This document shows, in pieces, positions 1 through 7,338 of a DNA stretch of 9,209 bases (positions are counted from its first letter, which is position 1; every line of letters begins with the position of its first letter). This stretch comes from Nitriliruptoraceae bacterium (GTDB lineage Bacteria; Actinomycetota; Nitriliruptoria; Nitriliruptorales; Nitriliruptoraceae), in contig SKLC01000017.1 in the NCBI GenBank assembly GCA_007123425.1, forward strand, positions 1-9,209, written 5' to 3'. A program made the position numbers and the translations under genes. Under the pieces are notes generated by a model. It saw nothing but the letters and a program-made list of their open reading frames with translations, did not search any database and had not been told where the DNA came from.

Positions 1-106
1 CCACCCGCGCGGAGAGGGCATCGCGCGAGTCCGCGGGGGCGACCACGAGCACGGTGGGGCGCCCCCCACGGGGCGTCTGGTCGGCGGGTGCGTCCAGCCC
101 GCTCAC
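1..106 (-). CDS. Unidentified protein, N-terminal fragment (cut by window edge)
   Basis: Only the first 35 codons are present; the gene continues beyond base 1. A GTG start at 106-104 overlaps the TGA stop of the upstream symporter gene in a GTGA arrangement, which suggests translational coupling and one transcript. A GGGG stretch lies five to six bases ahead of the GTG. The visible residues are a polar, proline- and glycine-rich leader followed by RPTVLVVAPADSRDALSARV. The run PTVLVV followed by a short acidic loop resembles the first beta strand of a receiver (response-regulator-like) domain, as in receiver-containing regulators or FAD oxidoreductases with an N-terminal receiver. However, the usual DDD after the strand is replaced by APAD, so if it is a receiver it is degenerate. 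The start is fairly secure; the function is not determined. Confidence 0.5.
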   Translation of the reverse strand, partial: MSGLDAPADQTPRGGRPTVLVVAPADSRDALSARV

Positions 107-1515
107 GGCAGCCCCAGCAGCGACCACAGCGGCGGCATCGCCAGCACCAGCAGGCCGATGCCCGCCGCGCCCACCGCCAGGCCCGTCGTGCCCAGCGCCC
201 GCGTGGGGACCTCGCCGGTCGCGTAGGCGATCGCGTTGGGCGGGGTCGAGATCGGCAGCGACATCGCGAGCGAGCAGGCGATCGCGACGACGACGGCGAC
301 CAGCACGGCGTCGGCGCCCACCCCGAACGCGATGCCGAGGGCGAGCGGGATGAGCAGGTTCGCGGCAGCGGAGCTGGAGATCACCGTCGAGAAGGCGACG
401 GCCGTCAGCGCGAGCAGGCCGACCAGCAGCAGGTGGCCGAGACGATCCCATGCCAGCAGCTGGAGCAGCCAGACGTCCATGTCCGTCGCGCCGATCCCCA
501 GGCCCAACGCGATCCCTCCCGCCACCAGCCACAGCACCGGCCACTGGATCGAGCGGAGGTCGTCGCCGCTCATGACCTGGGTGGCCAGCAACGCGACGAC
601 CGGGACGAAGCCCACGGTCGTCGAGGCGATGCCATGGAACGGCTCGGTGAGCCAGAGCAGGATCGTGGCGCCGGCCACGGCGTAGAACACCATGGCCGCC
701 GGACGGGTGTCGAAGCTCGCCTGGAGCTCGAGCGCCAACGGCGTGCCGGTGGGCACGAAGCGCCGGGTGAGCAGCCACCAGGCACCGGCGAGCACCAGCA
801 CGACGAGGGGCAGCGCCAGGGCCATCCAGGCGACGAAGGAGATCGACTCGCCGCGGGCCGCGAGCGCTCCCAGCGCGATCGCGTTCGGCGGGCTCCCCAC
901 GGGGGTGCCGATCCCGCCCACGTTGGCCGCCACGGGGATCGACAGCGCCACCCCGGTGCGTGCGGTCCCTGCGGGCAGGGCCCGGAGGACCGGCACCACC
1001 ACGGCGAACATCGTGGCGGTGGTCGCCGTGTTGGAGACGAACATCGACAGCAGCGCGGTGATCGCCATCAGCCCGAGGACCGTCGCCCTCGCCGAGCCCG
1101 CGAACGGGCGCAGCAGGACGGCGGCGAGGTTCCGGTCGAGGTCGAACTTGGCAGCGCCCTGGGCGATCAGGAAGCCACCGAGGAACAGCACGATCACGGG
1201 ATCGGCGAGCGTGGCGAAGTAGTCAGAGGCAGGCAGGGCGTCGGCGCCCACGGGCAGCACCGCCTCCGAGGACAGCATCAGCACCTGCAGGAGGATCACC
1301 AGGACGGCGGTGGCGACCAGTGGGATCGCCTCGGTGATCCACAGGACGATCGCGAGCAGGAAGATCGCCAGCATCCGCTGACCGTCGGGGGCCAGCCCGG
1401 GCACGTCCACCAGCAGCGCGAGCACGAACAGCAGGCCGCCGACCGTCAGCCCGGTCGTCTGCGTTCTGGTGGGGCGGGGCAGGGTGGATGCTGGCTGCTG
1501 CCCACCGGCCTGCAT
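103..1515 (-). CDS. DASS/SLC13-family anion:sodium symporter
   Basis: Predicted inner-membrane carrier of 470 residues, the usual length for the divalent anion:Na+ symporter family (VcINDY, CitT, SdcS relatives), which imports dicarboxylates, sulfate or similar anions with sodium. Many hydrophobic segments run from about residue 24 to the C-terminus. Both pseudo-symmetric halves carry recognisable binding loops: S161-N162-T163 followed by ATTATM, and GTPVGSPPN at 203-211 in the first half; SSSAAANLLIP at 380-390 and STPPNAIAYATG at 423-434 in the second. The second hairpin normally reads SNTAAANLLIP, so the Asn that contacts substrate and lines the sodium site in characterised members is Ser381 here. 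The ATG at 1515 has GAGAGG six bases upstream. The substrate cannot be named. The gene overlaps the next one by four bases and follows the cyclic di-GMP gene after 97 bases. Confidence 0.9.
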   Translation of the reverse strand: MQAGGQQPASTLPRPTRTQTTGLTVGGLLFVLALLVDVPGLAPDGQRMLAIFLLAIVLWITEAIPLVATAVLVILLQVLMLSSEAVLPVGADALPASDYFATLADPVIVLFLGGFLIAQGAAKFDLDRNLAAVLLRPFAGSARATVLGLMAITALLSMFVSNTATTATMFAVVVPVLRALPAGTARTGVALSIPVAANVGGIGTPVGSPPNAIALGALAARGESISFVAWMALALPLVVLVLAGAWWLLTRRFVPTGTPLALELQASFDTRPAAMVFYAVAGATILLWLTEPFHGIASTTVGFVPVVALLATQVMSGDDLRSIQWPVLWLVAGGIALGLGIGATDMDVWLLQLLAWDRLGHLLLVGLLALTAVAFSTVISSSAAANLLIPLALGIAFGVGADAVLVAVVVAIACSLAMSLPISTPPNAIAYATGEVPTRALGTTGLAVGAAGIGLLVLAMPPLWSLLGLP

Positions 1516-1536
1516 GCCTCGCCTCTCGACACCTCT

Positions 1537-1552
1537 TGGGCCCGGGGGCCCA
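1537..1552 (-). promoter_or_regulatory. Perfect hairpin in the leader of the symporter gene
   Basis: TGGGCCC at 1537-1543 pairs with GGGCCCA at 1546-1552 around a two-base centre (or six pairs with a four-base loop). It lies 21 bases before the ATG at 1515, just ahead of the ribosome site and downstream of a candidate -10 at 1573-1578. GGGCCCGGGG also occurs twice as a direct repeat (1538-1547 and 1556-1565). It could be a leader structure, an operator, or a weak terminator of the upstream gene; there is no U tract on the minus strand to favour the last. Confidence 0.35.
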
Positions 1553-1572
1553 GTCGGGCCCGGGGCGTGACG

Positions 1573-1578
1573 ATCCTA
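1573..1578 (-). promoter_or_regulatory. Candidate -10 element for the symporter gene
   Basis: The minus strand reads TAGGAT, which fits the TAnnnT pattern of housekeeping sigma-factor promoters in GC-rich bacteria, in a 97-base gap where little else is AT-rich. No convincing -35 hexamer is seen. Transcription from here would give a leader of roughly 50 bases that includes the hairpin at 1537-1552. Confidence 0.3.
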
Positions 1579-1614
1579 GGGGCCTGCCGTGGCAGCGCTC
1601 GCTGGATCGTCCGG

Positions 1615-4314
1615 TCACACGGCCCGCGGCTCCGCGGCCCCGTGCGTCGGCGGCTCCTCGTGCCGCGCGTGTCGAAGGCGCCTGCCCGTGTGAGCGTCCG
1701 AGGGCGCACCGCCGCGCAGCCGGGGCAGCAGCGCCTCCGCGGAGACGGGGCGGGAGAACAGATAGCCCTGGGCGAACCCACAGCCCATCGCCACCAGCGC
1801 GTCGAGCTGTCGGGAGCTCTCGACGCCCTCGGCGACGACGTCGAGGCGCAGGCTGCGGGCCATCTCGACCACGGCCCGCACCACGTCGGCGCTGGCCTCG
1901 TCGCTGCCCAGCTCGCGGACGAACGCCCGGTCGGTCTTGACGATGTCCACGGGCAGCCGCCGCAGGTAGGCCAGCGAGCTGTAGCCGGTGCCGAAGTCGT
2001 CGACGGCGAAGCGGACCCCCAGCTCGCGCAGCCGCTGCATGACCTCGATGGCGTCGTCGGCCTCGTCGATCATCACCGACTCGGTCAGCTCGAGCACGAG
2101 GCGGGCCGGGTCGATCCGGTACTCGGCGAGCCAGCCGGCGACGCGCCCGGGCAGCCCGGGATCGCGCACCTGCCTGGCGGAGACGTTGACGCCCACGCGG
2201 AGGTCGAGCTGCCCCTCTCGGTCCCATCCCCGCAGGGCCTTCAGCGACTCGCGCAGGACGATGTCGCCGAGCCCGACGATCTGGCCCGTCTCCTCCGCCA
2301 GGGGGATGAACTCGCTCGGCGGGATCCACCCACGGTCCGGATGCTCCCAGCGCGCCAGCGTCTCCACCCCCGTCACCCGGAGGTCGGGCAGGCGCACGAT
2401 CGGCTGGAAGGCGACCTCGATGCGGCCCGTCTCGACGGCGCGTCCGAGATCGCTCGCGAGCTGGAGGCGGGCGTGGGCCCGCTCGGTCATCCTGCGTCGG
2501 TGGATCGACCACCGCTGCTTGCCGTCGGCCTTGGCCTCGTAGAGCGCGATGTCGGCGTCGCGCAGCAGCTCCTGCCCCGAGCGGCGACCGTCGTCGACCG
2601 CGATGCCGATGCTCACGCCCGCCCGCAGGGACCGGCCCCCGATGTCGATCGCCTCGTCGGTGGCTCCCAGCACGCGGCGGGCGATGTCCAGCGCGTCGCG
2701 GTGGCCTCCGATGCCCTCGCACAGGATCGCGAACTCGTCGCCCCCCAGGCGGGCCACGGTGTCGGTGCTCCGGGCTGCGCCGCGCAGCCGCTGGGCGATG
2801 GCGACGAGCATCTGGTCGCCAACGGCGTGGCCGTGCGTGTCGTTGACGTCCTTGAAGTCGTCGAGGTCGCACAGCAGCACGGCGATCGGTTGCCGCTGTC
2901 GGGCCGCGCGGCCCAGCGCCTGCACGAGGCGGTCCTGCAGCACCTCGCGGTTGGACAGTCCCGTCAGCGGGTCGTGGAAGGCCAGGTGTCTCAGGCGCCG
3001 CTCGAGCTCGACGCGATCCGTGATGTCCTGCAGCGTCAGCACGGTGCCCGCGACGTCCGGGTCGTCGACGAGATTGACCGCCACGACCTCGAGGTGGCGC
3101 TCCGGGTGGTCCGGCGTGTGCAGACGGGTCTGCAGCCGGACCGGGCGCCCGTGGTCGACGCGGAGGCTCTCGAGCAGCGTCCGGAGGGTGACGTCACGGT
3201 CCTCGGGATGCACGAACTCCAGCAGCTGCTGTCGGGACCATCCCGTCGGGTCGGCCCCGAAGACCGCGGTCGCGGCGGGCGTGGCGTAGGTGACGCGCTC
3301 GTCACCGCCGACGACGAGCAGGGCGTCGCTGGTGTGGCGCACGAGCGCTTCGAGCCGCCGGTGGCCGCGCTCCTGCTCCTCGGCGAGTTCTCGGGCCTGG
3401 CTGGCTCGTAGCTCGCGCACCAGGAGCCCGAGGCGAGCGATGAGGAGCAACACCAGTGCGGCGGTCGCGAGCGCGACCGCGACGCCGGCCCCGTCGTCCG
3501 CGACGGCGAGCGCCGTCAGCGGCAGCAGGAGGAGCACGGTGGCCAGCACCACGACCCGCCACGGCGCGTCGGGGACCCGATCGGGGATCGGCAGCCTGGA
3601 GAGCTCGCTCGCGCTCGGATGGGCGACGGCCAGGGCCAGCAGCACGGGCGCCCCCAGCAGGGCCAGGCCGGGGAGCGCGCCGGGGGAGGGCGCACCCGGC
3701 ACGATCCCCGCGAGGCCCGCGGCGGCCGCCACGACCAGCGTGAGCGATGCCGAGATCAGCAGCCGCGCCACGGCCCAGCGCCATGGTGCGACCATGCCCA
3801 GGCCGATGGTGGCGACCAGCAGGACCAGGTGCGCTGCGGGGTGGAGCAGGAGGAGCGGCACGAGGGCGGTTCCCTCGACCTCGCCCCAGGTGGGCCGCAC
3901 GATCAGCGCGCCGACGGCGGTGCTGACCGCGACCGCGACGATCAGCGCGTCGACCGAGGAGGCCAGGTCACGGATCCGGGGCGGGCCGGCGACGCGGGTG
4001 ACCCCGGCGGCGAGCACGATGGCGGCGAGGGCGTGGGTGGCCATGGACATCGACCGCGGCGGCGTCGTCCCACCGAGCCCTGCGATCGTGATCGCCGTCT
4101 GCGTGGTCGTGAGCACCAGGAGCCCGGCGACCACCAGCGTCCAGCCCCCGCGCGTGTCACGGGGCAGCCGGGCGAGGCCGGCGACGGCCACGGCGAGCGC
4201 GATGAGCCCGACCCCGGCGGTGACCACGCCGCGAACCGTCGCGGGGCCCACCATGTGAGCGAGGACGCCCACGGCCAAAGCCGCGGCCAGCAGCCGGCTG
4301 CGCGCGTCCCTCAT
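1615..4314 (-). CDS. Membrane PAS-GGDEF-EAL cyclic di-GMP synthase/phosphodiesterase
   Basis: Protein of 899 residues that probably both makes and degrades cyclic di-GMP. Residues 7-300 contain about ten hydrophobic segments (a MASE-like sensor of no type I can name), followed by a short charged helix, a PAS domain at about 318-436 and GGDEF at 441-604. The diguanylate cyclase part has HDPLTGLSNR, DLDDFKDVND and an intact GGDEF at 524-528, with inhibitory-site RSTD at 515-518 exactly five residues ahead, implying product feedback. The EAL domain (about 620-868) reads ETL at 651-653 but keeps the glutamate, NVSARQ, ELTES, DDFGTGYSSL at 772-781, Lys793, EGVES and QGY, so it should be active. 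The frame is open to 4446, but ATG 4314 is chosen because GGGGGTGG precedes it and the hydrophobic region begins at once; the upstream residues are low-complexity. Which activity dominates is unknown. Confidence 0.93.
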   Translation of the reverse strand: MRDARSRLLAAALAVGVLAHMVGPATVRGVVTAGVGLIALAVAVAGLARLPRDTRGGWTLVVAGLLVLTTTQTAITIAGLGGTTPPRSMSMATHALAAIVLAAGVTRVAGPPRIRDLASSVDALIVAVAVSTAVGALIVRPTWGEVEGTALVPLLLLHPAAHLVLLVATIGLGMVAPWRWAVARLLISASLTLVVAAAAGLAGIVPGAPSPGALPGLALLGAPVLLALAVAHPSASELSRLPIPDRVPDAPWRVVVLATVLLLLPLTALAVADDGAGVAVALATAALVLLLIARLGLLVRELRASQARELAEEQERGHRRLEALVRHTSDALLVVGGDERVTYATPAATAVFGADPTGWSRQQLLEFVHPEDRDVTLRTLLESLRVDHGRPVRLQTRLHTPDHPERHLEVVAVNLVDDPDVAGTVLTLQDITDRVELERRLRHLAFHDPLTGLSNREVLQDRLVQALGRAARQRQPIAVLLCDLDDFKDVNDTHGHAVGDQMLVAIAQRLRGAARSTDTVARLGGDEFAILCEGIGGHRDALDIARRVLGATDEAIDIGGRSLRAGVSIGIAVDDGRRSGQELLRDADIALYEAKADGKQRWSIHRRRMTERAHARLQLASDLGRAVETGRIEVAFQPIVRLPDLRVTGVETLARWEHPDRGWIPPSEFIPLAEETGQIVGLGDIVLRESLKALRGWDREGQLDLRVGVNVSARQVRDPGLPGRVAGWLAEYRIDPARLVLELTESVMIDEADDAIEVMQRLRELGVRFAVDDFGTGYSSLAYLRRLPVDIVKTDRAFVRELGSDEASADVVRAVVEMARSLRLDVVAEGVESSRQLDALVAMGCGFAQGYLFSRPVSAEALLPRLRGGAPSDAHTGRRLRHARHEEPPTHGAAEPRAV

Positions 4315-4426
4315 GCCACCCCCGTCGGCTGCCGGAGGCGTGAACCGCAGCTCTCGGCGGCCCGCGTGCGTCGATCGCGCATGAGTGTGCTCTGACGGAG
4401 GGGGCAGTCGCGCATTCTGCCGCAGT

Positions 4427-4445
4427 TGCGGCCGCGGTGGCCGCA
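4427..4445 (-). terminator. Hairpin after the MFS gene, candidate terminator
   Basis: TGCGGCC at 4427-4433 and GGCCGCA at 4439-4445 form a perfect seven-pair stem with a five-base loop, about 33 bases past the MFS stop codon. A second smaller hairpin (CCGCC/GGCGG, 4447-4459) stands in front of it. There is no U tract, which is usual in such genomes. The rest of the gap 4315-4477 shows no convincing promoter hexamers for the cyclic di-GMP gene. Confidence 0.4.
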
Positions 4446-4477
4446 TCCGCCGTCGGCGGCCGGGTCGGCCGATCGCG

Positions 4478-5794
4478 TCAGCGACGCGTTGCGTCCGTCT
4501 CGGGCAACGACCGACTGACGAGCACCCCCGTCAGCCCGAGTGCCGCGAGCAGCGCCAGGGCCAGCTCGACGCCGACGGTCGCCGCCGCGGCGCTCACGGC
4601 GCCAGCGGCCAGCAGGAGCACGCCCATGGCGGAGTTGGAGACGGCGACGTACTCGGTGCGCCGGTCACCTTCCGCGATGTCGACCACGTAGGTCTTGCGG
4701 CCGATGCGTGCGCCGTGATGGGCGAGCGCGAGGAGCAGGTACGTGCCCGCGTAGAGCCACTCGAGCTCGGCGACCGCCTCCACGCGGAGCAGGGCGAGGA
4801 AGGCGAGCACGATCGCGGAGGCCCCGCCCGCGGCCAGCATCATGACCCGACGACTCGAGCGGTCCGCCATGCGGCCCCACACCTGACCGCCGATGAGCGC
4901 GGCGATGCCGCTGGAGATCACGAAGGGACCCAGGCCCCGCAGCCCCGTGTCGGCACCGCTGGCCGTCGCGAGGGCGACCACGAAGGGCGGGGTCAGTGCC
5001 GAGACGAGCAGCAGCGCACGCGCGACCACGAACCGCCGGAAGGTCGCATCGCTTCGCAGGAGCCGCAGCGCGCCTCCGGCTGCACGACCCTGCGCGCCAT
5101 CGGCCACGCCGGGGGCCTCGACCACCCGGGCGTAGACGAGGACCGCCAGCAGCCAGGCGACCGCGCCACCGAGCAGCAGCCAGGCGAAGGTCGCTGTCCC
5201 GGTCTGCTGCCCCCCGAAGCCGCGCATCGCCAGGCCCACGGTGATCGCGGCGACACCACCGCCGATGGTGGCCCAGCCGTTGACCCGCCCGCGTGCGCCC
5301 TTCGGCACCGTGCGGCCCAGCACGTCCTTGGAGGCGATGGACGACAGCGACCGGGCCACGGCCAGGACCGCCAGGGCAGCCAGGATGGCCACGCCCGCGG
5401 CCAGGCCCTGCAGCGACGCGGTGGCCAGGGCCATCGCCACGACGGCCACCGCCTGGAGCAGACCGCCGGCGACCCACACCCACTTGCGCACCGCGAGTCG
5501 ACGGACGTAGGGCACCAGTGCCGCCTGCGGGAGCATGGAGCCCGCCTCGCGGATCGGGACCAGCAGGCCGACGAGGCCCGCGGGGGCCCCCACCGCGGCC
5601 ATGAGCCAGCTCAGGACCGTCTTGGGATCGACGATGAGGTCGCCGACCTTCTGCAGCGACTGCGCCAGGACCTGCTTGCCGGCGTTGCCCGGGACCTCGT
5701 CGCGGACCTCCTCGGGGAGGTCGCGGTAGCCATGCTCCTCGTCCTCGTCGAGGAGGCGCGAGAAGGCCCGATCGAAGGGGTGGGACGTGGTCAC
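4478..5794 (-). CDS. Major facilitator superfamily (MFS) transporter
   Basis: Predicted 438-residue inner-membrane transporter with about eleven or twelve hydrophobic segments after a hydrophilic N-terminal stretch of roughly 55 residues rich in acidic residues (LLDEDEEHGYRDLPEEVRDE). In the second half, GRMADRSSRR at about 307-316 matches the cytoplasmic MFS motif A (GxxxDRxxRR). The loop SKDVLGRTVPKGARGRVNG (about 155-173) and the stretch HHGARIGRKTYVVDIAEGDRR (from about 360; its last residues are DRR) are typical of one uncharacterised branch of MFS proteins. The substrate is unknown. GTG 5794 is preferred over the in-frame ATG at 5971: AAAGGA stands five to six bases ahead of the GTG, homology-like sequence begins there, and the longer form would overlap the divergent oxidoreductase gene. 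It is transcribed divergently from that gene across a 136-base gap. Confidence 0.88.
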   Translation of the reverse strand: MTTSHPFDRAFSRLLDEDEEHGYRDLPEEVRDEVPGNAGKQVLAQSLQKVGDLIVDPKTVLSWLMAAVGAPAGLVGLLVPIREAGSMLPQAALVPYVRRLAVRKWVWVAGGLLQAVAVVAMALATASLQGLAAGVAILAALAVLAVARSLSSIASKDVLGRTVPKGARGRVNGWATIGGGVAAITVGLAMRGFGGQQTGTATFAWLLLGGAVAWLLAVLVYARVVEAPGVADGAQGRAAGGALRLLRSDATFRRFVVARALLLVSALTPPFVVALATASGADTGLRGLGPFVISSGIAALIGGQVWGRMADRSSRRVMMLAAGGASAIVLAFLALLRVEAVAELEWLYAGTYLLLALAHHGARIGRKTYVVDIAEGDRRTEYVAVSNSAMGVLLLAAGAVSAAAATVGVELALALLAALGLTGVLVSRSLPETDATRR

Positions 5795-5930
5795 CGCGGT
5801 CCTTTGCGCATCGCCCCGGGACGCCCGGGGCCCGACGCCGGGGGCGGGCGCCCACCCGGAGGCCGCTGCGATCGTAGGCTCGTCGAGGGCCGCTGTCGTC
5901 GCGGCAGGTCGCCGAAGCAGGAGGACGCGG
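5795..5930. promoter_or_regulatory. Divergent intergenic region with inverted repeat
   Basis: This is the 136-base gap between the MFS gene (left) and the oxidoreductase gene (right). GCCCCGGG at 5813-5820 and CCCGGGGC at 5824-5831 form a perfect eight-pair inverted repeat around ACG, 18 bases ahead of the MFS GTG. On the plus strand TAGGCT at 5875-5880 is a candidate -10 for the oxidoreductase gene, giving a leader of about 45 bases; no -35 is clear. AGGAGG at 5919-5924 is the ribosome site for the ATG at 5931. Confidence 0.4.
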
Positions 5931-6863
5931 ATGCGGATCAACCTGATGGTCGAGGGGCAGGAGGACGTCACCTGGCCCCAATGGGTCGCGTTGGCGCGCG
6001 CCGTGGAGCGGGCCGGGCTCGAGGGCCTGTTCCGCTCGGACCACTACCAGTCCGTCCAGGCCCGCACGCACCTGGGGTCCCTGGATGCCTGGACGACGCT
6101 GGCGGCCCTGGGCCCCATGACCGAGCGGATCCGGCTGGGCACCATGGTCTCGCCGGCCTCGTTCCGCCACCCCTCCGTGCTGGCCAAGGCGGTGGTCACG
6201 GCTGACCACGCCTCCGAGGGCCGCGTCGAGCTGGGCCTGGGCGCGGGGTGGCACGAGCTCGAGCACCGCACCTATGGCCTGCCGTTCCACGATGTCGCCA
6301 CGCGCTACGAGGTGTTCGCCGAGCAGCTCGAGATCGTGGTCCGGCAGATGACCGAGGACCGCTTCGACTTCGAGGGCCGCCACTACCGCCTCGAGGCGTG
6401 CGAGGCGCGTCCCAAGCCCGTTCAGTCGCCGCGCGTGCCGGTGATCCTCGGTGGCCTCGCGCGTGCACGGGGGGCCGCGCTGGCCGCTCGGTGGGCCGAC
6501 GAGTACAACACGGTGTTCCCCACGCCCGACGCGGCCGCCCGCCGCCGGGAGCGGGTCACGGAGGCCTGCGAGCAGGCCGCCCGCCCGCCGCTGACCTTCT
6601 CGATGATGACCGGCTGCCTGCTGGGCGAGACCGAGTCCGAGGTGCGTGACCGCGCTCGGCGGTTGATGGAGCTCACCGAGCAGGACGGCGACGTCGACAG
6701 CTGGTTGGACGGGCTGCGTGGCGCCTGGATCATCGGCACGCCCGAGCAGGCCGCCGAGCGGCTGGCTGACTACGCGCGGGTCGGTGTCGATCGGGTGATG
6801 CTGCAGCATCAGCTCCACGACGATGTGGAGATGGTGGCGCTGATGGGGAGGCTGCTGTCATGA
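5931..6863 (+). CDS. F420-dependent LLM-class oxidoreductase
   Basis: Cytoplasmic flavin-type reductase/dehydrogenase of the luciferase-like monooxygenase fold, 310 residues, the usual length for this class. The enzyme probably uses coenzyme F420 rather than FMN, because the sequence resembles the mycobacterial Rv1855c-like branch, whose N-terminus reads much like RINLMVEGQEDVTWPQW. Visible motifs are GLFRSDHYQS (32-41), LGTMVSPASFRHP (69-81), GRVELGLGAGWHELEH (97-112), RVPVILGG (168-175), WADEYNTVFPTP (188-199) and the C-terminal IIGTPEQAAERL (267-278). The frame is open back to 5787, but AGGAGG six bases ahead of ATG 5931 and the start of family-like sequence decide the start. The substrate is unknown. 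The stop TGA shares four bases (ATGA) with the next gene, so the two are translated together. Confidence 0.9.
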   Translation: MRINLMVEGQEDVTWPQWVALARAVERAGLEGLFRSDHYQSVQARTHLGSLDAWTTLAALGPMTERIRLGTMVSPASFRHPSVLAKAVVTADHASEGRVELGLGAGWHELEHRTYGLPFHDVATRYEVFAEQLEIVVRQMTEDRFDFEGRHYRLEACEARPKPVQSPRVPVILGGLARARGAALAARWADEYNTVFPTPDAAARRRERVTEACEQAARPPLTFSMMTGCLLGETESEVRDRARRLMELTEQDGDVDSWLDGLRGAWIIGTPEQAAERLADYARVGVDRVMLQHQLHDDVEMVALMGRLLS

Positions 6864-7240
6864 GCGCCCGACGCTTCGCCTTCCTCCACGACCCGAGGTT
6901 CGCGCGACCGCTGGGGCTGCTGGGCGTGAGCCCGGAGACCTCCTGGGTCGAGGTGACCGATGACGAGCTGACGATCCGCTTCGGTCGTCTGGGCCTGCGA
7001 ACCCCGCGGCACAACGTCGCCGGCGTCGAGGTGACCGGGCCCTACCGGTGGTACCGCGCGATCGGAGCCCGCCTCTCGCTGGCCGATCAGGGCGTGACCT
7101 TCGGCACGGCCGCGCACGGGGGCGCCTGCGTGCGCTTCCACGAGCCCGTCCCCGCGCTGCTGGGGCCACTCGTGCGCCATCCGGGGGCCACGGTCACCGT
7201 GGCCGATCCCCACGGTCTCGCCCGAGCGCTGCGGCCCTGA
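6860..7240 (+). CDS. Conserved protein of unknown function, coupled to the LLM oxidoreductase
   Basis: A 126-residue soluble protein with no signal peptide or membrane segment. Its ATG overlaps the stop of the oxidoreductase gene (ATGA), with GGGGAGG at 6845-6851 as ribosome site, so the two products are likely made in step. The sequence alternates short hydrophobic strands with turns. A core at about 56-83 (VEVTGPYRWYRAIGARLSLADQ, then GVTFGT) and the tail VRHPGATVTVADPHGLARAL look strongly conserved. I recall similar small actinobacterial proteins of undefined role but cannot name the family. The predicted mostly-beta fold could be PH-like, which is inference only. The tight coupling suggests a partner or accessory of the oxidoreductase, or a role in the same pathway. 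Confidence 0.8.
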   Translation: MSARRFAFLHDPRFARPLGLLGVSPETSWVEVTDDELTIRFGRLGLRTPRHNVAGVEVTGPYRWYRAIGARLSLADQGVTFGTAAHGGACVRFHEPVPALLGPLVRHPGATVTVADPHGLARALRP

Positions 7241-7299
7241 CCCCTTCCACCGAGCCGGCACGGCCGTGTTGCAACCGGACCGCTCCCGGGGTCCTGTTC

Positions 7300-7329
7300 G
7301 GTCGTCCGGCGAGCAGCGGGCCGACGACC
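7300..7329 (+). terminator. Hairpin terminator of the oxidoreductase operon
   Basis: GGTCGTC at 7300-7306 pairs with GACGACC at 7323-7329, continued by GGC (7308-7310) with GCC (7320-7322) after one bulged C, closing a nine-base loop. It lies 60 bases past the stop codon and just ahead of the tRNA. There is no U tract. A shorter palindrome, CACGGCCGTG, is at 7259-7268. Confidence 0.5.
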
Positions 7330-7338
7330 CGCACGCAG

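Noticed and set aside
88..3411. Very long plus-strand open frame of 1107 codons, antisense to the symporter and cyclic di-GMP genes
   Set aside because: It runs through two well-supported minus-strand genes and the gap between them; its product is low-complexity (Arg, Gln, Asp, Gly, His) and has no recognisable domain. This is a third-position GC artefact.
4315..4446. Longer N-terminus for the GGDEF-EAL protein (start at 4446)
   Set aside because: The extra 44 residues are Arg/Pro/His-rich without a family look, and they would run through the gap next to the candidate terminator; ATG 4314 has a better ribosome site and directly precedes the membrane region.
4665..6818. Minus-strand open frame of 717 codons across the MFS and oxidoreductase genes
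   Set aside because: It spans two real genes on opposite strands in other frames and gives an Arg/Gly/Pro-rich sequence without motifs.
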